From the NCBI GenBank assembly GCA_013042765.1, contig JABDPP010000030.1, forward strand, positions 1 through 8,728: a DNA stretch of 8,728 nucleotides, in the 5' to 3' direction. The notes below the pieces were generated by a model that had not been told where the DNA came from, made no database searches, and saw only the letters and a program-made list of their open reading frames with translations. Of the stretch, positions 6,349-8,728 are shown in pieces; position 1 is the first letter of the stretch; each line of letters opens with the position of its first letter. The stretch comes from Litoreibacter sp. (lineage in GTDB: Bacteria; Pseudomonadota; Alphaproteobacteria; Rhodobacterales; Rhodobacteraceae). The translations under genes were made by a program, and so were the position numbers.

Positions 6349-7323
6349 TCACTCGCAGGCGTAGGATACGCCGTTGGCTGCGTCGATCTTGCGGATAACT
6401 TCCCAGAATTCCTGGTAGGTCATCTCGAGGAACTGGCCTTCATTCGACTTCGAAAACTCGGCCTCAAGCGTGGTGCCTTCCCATTCAAAGCTGAAGAAGG
6501 CATTGCGGATCTTGTCCTGCAGCTCGGGCTTCAGGTTATAAACAGTGCCGAAGCCCGTGGTGGGGAAGGTCTGCGATTTATAGATCGTGACGACATCGTC
6601 TTCCTCGATCACATCGCGTGAAATCATCCGCGATTTCACCGAGTTCGCGATGGAAGCCGCCATGTAGTCTTTGTTGGCCACGCCCAGGATCGAGTTGTCG
6701 TGTTTGCCCGAGAAGACCGGCTCGAAATCGCGGTCGGGAAGCATGTCAAAGTCACCTTTCAGGATGGCCGAAGGCGCCTTGAAACCCGAGTTCGAGGTGG
6801 GCGACGTGAAGGCCAACTGCTTTCCCTTGATGTCTTCCACCTTCTCGATGCCCGAACCCGGGTAGGTGATGATTTCCATCTCGTAGCCGAAGTTGCCGTC
6901 TTTCGAGGCCATGATCGTAAAGGGTCGGAAGCCGGCGCAGTTCACGGCCAGCGGGTTCGAGCCGGTGTTGAAACCTGCGATATGCAGGCGGCCTGAACGC
7001 ATCGCCTCGATCTGGGCTGCGTTGTTCTGAACCGGGAAAAAGACGATATCTTTGCCTGTCTCGGCTTCAAGATGTTCAAGAAAATCCGACCAGGCGGTCT
7101 TATAGACGGCGGGGTCTTCGACAGGCGTATAGGCGAAAATCAACGTGTCGGGGTCGAGCTGCTCCGAGGCATCGGTCGGGATGTCGGCGATCAGGTCGCC
7201 ATCTGCGTCGCAGAAACGCTCGTCGAGATCGCCACGCGGGCAATCCTGCGCCGAAGCGGCTGTCCCAAGCGACATGAGCGCAATGGCAGACGCCCCGATC
7301 AGAAGTTTGATATCGAATTTCAT
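6349..7323 (-). CDS. phnD: PhnD-type periplasmic substrate-binding protein
   Basis: The periplasmic receptor that defines what the importer takes up; 324 aa. Seen: Sec signal peptide (1-25/26, cleavage near TAASAQ), then a short N-terminal segment with two cysteines (C28, C38) and an acidic DADGD loop (D39, D41, D43, D47). A type II binding-protein fold follows, with FAYTPVEDP (63-71), NAAQIEAMRSGRLHIAGF (101-118), the serine/threonine-rich anion-binding stretch TSPTSNSG (173-180) and SGKHDNSILGVANKDYMAA (205-223). These are characteristic of the PhnD family that binds phosphonates, phosphite, hypophosphite or phosphate esters through the phosphorus oxyanion. The ATG is preceded by GGGAG with six bases between. 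The gene follows deoR by 85 bases with an unusual repeat leader. Family secure; ligand cannot be read from sequence. Confidence 0.92.
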   Translation of the reverse strand: MKFDIKLLIGASAIALMSLGTAASAQDCPRGDLDERFCDADGDLIADIPTDASEQLDPDTLIFAYTPVEDPAVYKTAWSDFLEHLEAETGKDIVFFPVQNNAAQIEAMRSGRLHIAGFNTGSNPLAVNCAGFRPFTIMASKDGNFGYEMEIITYPGSGIEKVEDIKGKQLAFTSPTSNSGFKAPSAILKGDFDMLPDRDFEPVFSGKHDNSILGVANKDYMAASIANSVKSRMISRDVIEEDDVVTIYKSQTFPTTGFGTVYNLKPELQDKIRNAFFSFEWEGTTLEAEFSKSNEGQFLEMTYQEFWEVIRKIDAANGVSYACE

Positions 7324-7340
7324 AGTGTTCTCCCAGTCAT

Positions 7341-7357
7341 GCGGCTTGCTTTGCCGC
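7341..7357 (-). promoter_or_regulatory. Small hairpin in the phnD leader
   Basis: An inverted repeat GCGGC / GCCGC with a 7-base loop, located just before the phnD ribosome binding site in the transcribed direction and abutting the tandem A/T-rich elements. No T-run follows, so it is not a terminator. It may affect mRNA stability or be chance. Confidence 0.4.
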
Positions 7358-7399
7358 GGTTAGTTTTTCTGTCGTTCGTTTTTTTCGGTTAGTTTTTCT
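7357..7399 (-). promoter_or_regulatory. Three tandem 14-base elements before phnD, candidate operator
   Basis: CGGTTAGTTTTTCT occurs exactly at 7357-7370 and 7386-7399. Between them 7372-7385 (TCGTTCGTTTTTTT) matches 10 of 14 positions, so three units sit about 14.5 bases apart in the 85-base gap between deoR and phnD. DeoR-family repressors commonly bind short tandem or inverted repeats in front of the genes they control, so this is the best operator candidate in the window. The bases also contain A/T-rich promoter-like DNA, but I cannot define -35 and -10 boxes. Confidence 0.55.
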
Positions 7400-7408
7400 T
7401 CAGATTGG

Positions 7409-8218
7409 TCATTCAGCAACAAGAATTTCAACGTCGGCCCCGTCTAGCGCGCTCAAGAGGTCTCCCTTGGGGCGCGTATCAGTTATGATAGTGTCCAAAC
7501 CTGCAAGATCGCCGACCTGCGCCAGGCCTCTGCGGTCGAATTTGTGTGAATCGATCAAAAGGTGCCGTTTCGCCGCCCGCTGCACCATGACACGCTTGAC
7601 CGCAGCGAAGCCGCGGACTGTCTCGGACGGGCCCTCGGTCGAAAGCGCGGATGCGCCGATCATGCAATGATCGACGTTGAAGCGCGCCAGGAACTCAAGT
7701 GTCTCTGTTCCGATCACTGCCGATTCTGCGGCGAGGTATTCGCCAGGGCACAACAGCACTTCGGGCGCACCGTGGCCGATGGTCATGGCGACAGGAATAG
7801 AGTTGGTGATCACCGTGCATTGCGTTCCGCGGAAGGCCAGAGCGCGCGCCATCTGGATCGTGGTCGCTCCGGAATCGATCATGACCGTATCGCCGTCCTG
7901 CACGAGATCAGCCGCCATCTGCCCAATTCGCTCGCGCTCTTCGATGCGTGCGTTGGCCCGTTCGTCCAGGCTGGGGTAGTGCCCTTGTGTCGGCGCCGTG
8001 GCACCCCCATGGGCGCGGGCCACCAGGCCCTCATCCGCCAGTGCATCGAAGTCGCGCCTGAGGGTTTCCGATGAGACGTTGAAGCGCTCGGACAACTCGC
8101 TGATACGTACGTGCGGACGCAACTTCAGTTCCAAAAGGATCTGTCGCCGCCGTTCGGTTTTCTTGAGACGTGCCCGGCCTTTCTCAAGGGGCTTCTCACT
8201 CGTACGCGCTTTTGACAT
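7409..8218 (-). CDS. DeoR-family transcriptional repressor
   Basis: A 269-aa regulator likely to control the adjacent transport operon and perhaps itself. Seen: an unusually basic N-terminal tail (1-25), a helix-turn-helix at about 37-60 (VRISELSERFNVSSETLRRD) with the recognition helix NVSSETLRRDFDAL, the linker motif ARAHGGA (67-73), and the sugar-phosphate-isomerase-like effector domain with DSGATTIQMA (115-124), VITNS (136-140) and LIDSHKFDRRG (221-231). Family members usually sense a phosphorylated sugar or polyol, which hints that the inducer here is a phosphate ester, though this is inference. GTG at 8219-8221 and ATG at 8216-8218 are both possible. ATG is preferred because AGGA is seven bases upstream of it but only four from the GTG. 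It is transcribed toward phnD. Confidence 0.9.
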   Translation of the reverse strand: MSKARTSEKPLEKGRARLKKTERRRQILLELKLRPHVRISELSERFNVSSETLRRDFDALADEGLVARAHGGATAPTQGHYPSLDERANARIEERERIGQMAADLVQDGDTVMIDSGATTIQMARALAFRGTQCTVITNSIPVAMTIGHGAPEVLLCPGEYLAAESAVIGTETLEFLARFNVDHCMIGASALSTEGPSETVRGFAAVKRVMVQRAAKRHLLIDSHKFDRRGLAQVGDLAGLDTIITDTRPKGDLLSALDGADVEILVAE

Positions 8219-8447
8219 CACACCTTCCTGTTGGCAGTAGGGGCAAAACTGTGGTGTTTACCGCAGAAACGCAATTATTTTGTTGCATAAATCACCAAAC
8301 CGGTGTGAATTTTTTAGAAATGCCCACAGTACGCTGCCAATTGGACCGCCAGAGTTGTCCCAATGTTTCGCGCGTCGAGACAGCAACGCATGCAACTGCG
8401 TATCCGGGGCTTTTGCGACTTTCCATATTCGGTAAGGCAATTCTGAC
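8219..8447. promoter_or_regulatory. Divergent intergenic region between the deoR gene and the Nudix gene
   Basis: No gene seen in these 229 bases. The part at 8270-8322 is clearly A/T-rich and is the natural place for promoters of the minus-strand operon. It holds two small inverted repeats, GTGGT/ACCGC at 8251-8264 (one G-T pair) and CACC/GGTG at 8293-8305, which could be repressor sites. No convincing -35/-10 pair or PHO box (tandem CTGTCAT-like) can be read. TAAGG at 8433-8437 is a modest ribosome site for the Nudix start. Confidence 0.4.
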
Positions 8448-8728
8448 ATGAACGAAGGTCCCGAGATCGCCGAGCAGATTGCCGCTCTGCCTGTCCACTG
8501 GGACAAGAAGGGCAAGTCACGGGGGCTCATGGTGACCTCTCGCGACACCGGTCGCTGGGTCATGCCCAAGGGCTGGCTAATGGACGGGAAGAAGCCCTGG
8601 CACGCCGCCAAGATCGAAGCGTTGGAGGAAGCGGGTGCTGTTGGGTTCATCTCGGACCAACCGATTGGAGCGTGCCATTACAAGAAGCAACTTGCCGGGG
8701 GGCGGAAGGTGCGCAAGCGGCATTGGTT
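8448..8728 (+). CDS. Nudix hydrolase, N-terminal part (cut by window end)
   Basis: The first 93 residues of a small Nudix protein; the frame is still open at the window edge. Seen: a polar lead (residues 1-25), beta strands GLMVTSRDTGRWVMPKGW, and a Nudix box at 42-64. Aligned to GX5EX7REUXEEXGU it has G42, then E57, E60, E61 and G63 in the right spacing, so the metal-binding helix EALEEAG is intact. The first Glu of the box is Lys (K48) and the Arg before E57 is Ile. The 'PKGW..DGK' form is common in alphaproteobacterial members of about 150 aa that resemble diphosphoinositol polyphosphate/diadenosine polyphosphate hydrolases; substrate is not predictable. Transcribed away from the deoR-phn operon, so co-function is unproven. 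Start chosen for the ATG with TAAGG ten bases upstream. Confidence 0.82.
   Translation, partial: MNEGPEIAEQIAALPVHWDKKGKSRGLMVTSRDTGRWVMPKGWLMDGKKPWHAAKIEALEEAGAVGFISDQPIGACHYKKQLAGGRKVRKRHW

Noticed and set aside
8282..8396. GTTGCAT (8282-8288) and ATGCAAC (8390-8396) as a long-range inverted repeat
   Set aside because: Only seven bases with about 100 between; easily chance and no functional context.
8219..8447. PHO box (tandem CTGTCAT-like repeats) upstream of the operon or in the phnD leader
   Set aside because: Searched by eye on both strands; only isolated partial matches such as CTGACAT at the Nudix start, with no correctly spaced second half.
8258..8650. Minus-strand open frame of 130 codons overlapping the Nudix gene
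   Set aside because: The plus strand carries an evident Nudix box over the same bases, and the minus frame has no domain or ribosome site.

Overview
The window looks like chromosome from an alphaproteobacterium, most likely a Rhodobacterales/Roseobacter-type organism. The reasons are a GC-rich genome with strong GC third-position bias, a ccmG-ccmH-ccmI cytochrome c maturation operon, a DeoR/PhnD/PhnC/PhnE/PhnE transport locus whose protein sequences resemble that group, and a short Nudix protein of the 'PKGW..DGK' type. The taxonomic call rests on recalled resemblance, not on a search.

Left part (1-2215, + strand): the end of a System I cytochrome c biogenesis operon. ccmG (periplasmic thioredoxin-like reductase), ccmH (apocytochrome thiol reductase) and ccmI (TPR apocytochrome chaperone) are joined by two 4-bp ATGA overlaps and probably act together in presenting reduced CXXCH apocytochromes for haem attachment. 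ccmG opens with a perfect 33-bp tandem duplication that contains its own start codon.

Junction (2216-about 2740): a lower-GC stretch (about 57% over 2341-2700 by hand count) with about 300 bases of no recognisable gene, then a possible 72-aa membrane protein. It ends where a phosphoglycolate-phosphatase-like gene on the other strand is cut off after about 80 codons. This looks like a deletion or insertion scar.

Middle and right (2679-8218, - strand): read in the direction of transcription, the order is a DeoR-family repressor, PhnD-type binding protein, PhnC ATPase, two PhnE-type permeases, a HAD class IIA-like protein and the gph remnant. From phnC onward every junction overlaps by 1 to 4 bases, so this is one tightly coupled operon. 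A perfect 10-11 bp hairpin lies between phnD and phnC. A tandem array of three 14-base A/T-rich elements lies in front of phnD and is a good candidate operator. The operon has a complete ABC importer of the phosphonate/phosphite/phosphate-ester class but no C-P lyase or other phosphonate-degrading enzyme in the window. What follows the transporter is two HAD proteins, one with an altered catalytic motif and one broken. The real substrate is therefore open and may be a phosphate ester.

Right edge (8448-8728, + strand): the first 93 codons of a divergent Nudix hydrolase.

Most genes belong to well-known families. The points that merit attention are the ccmG start duplication, the HAD protein lacking the second motif-I aspartate inside a phn operon, the truncated gph, and the regulatory DNA around phnD. 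I found no clear sign of a wholly new system, CRISPR array, tRNA, rRNA or insertion sequence.
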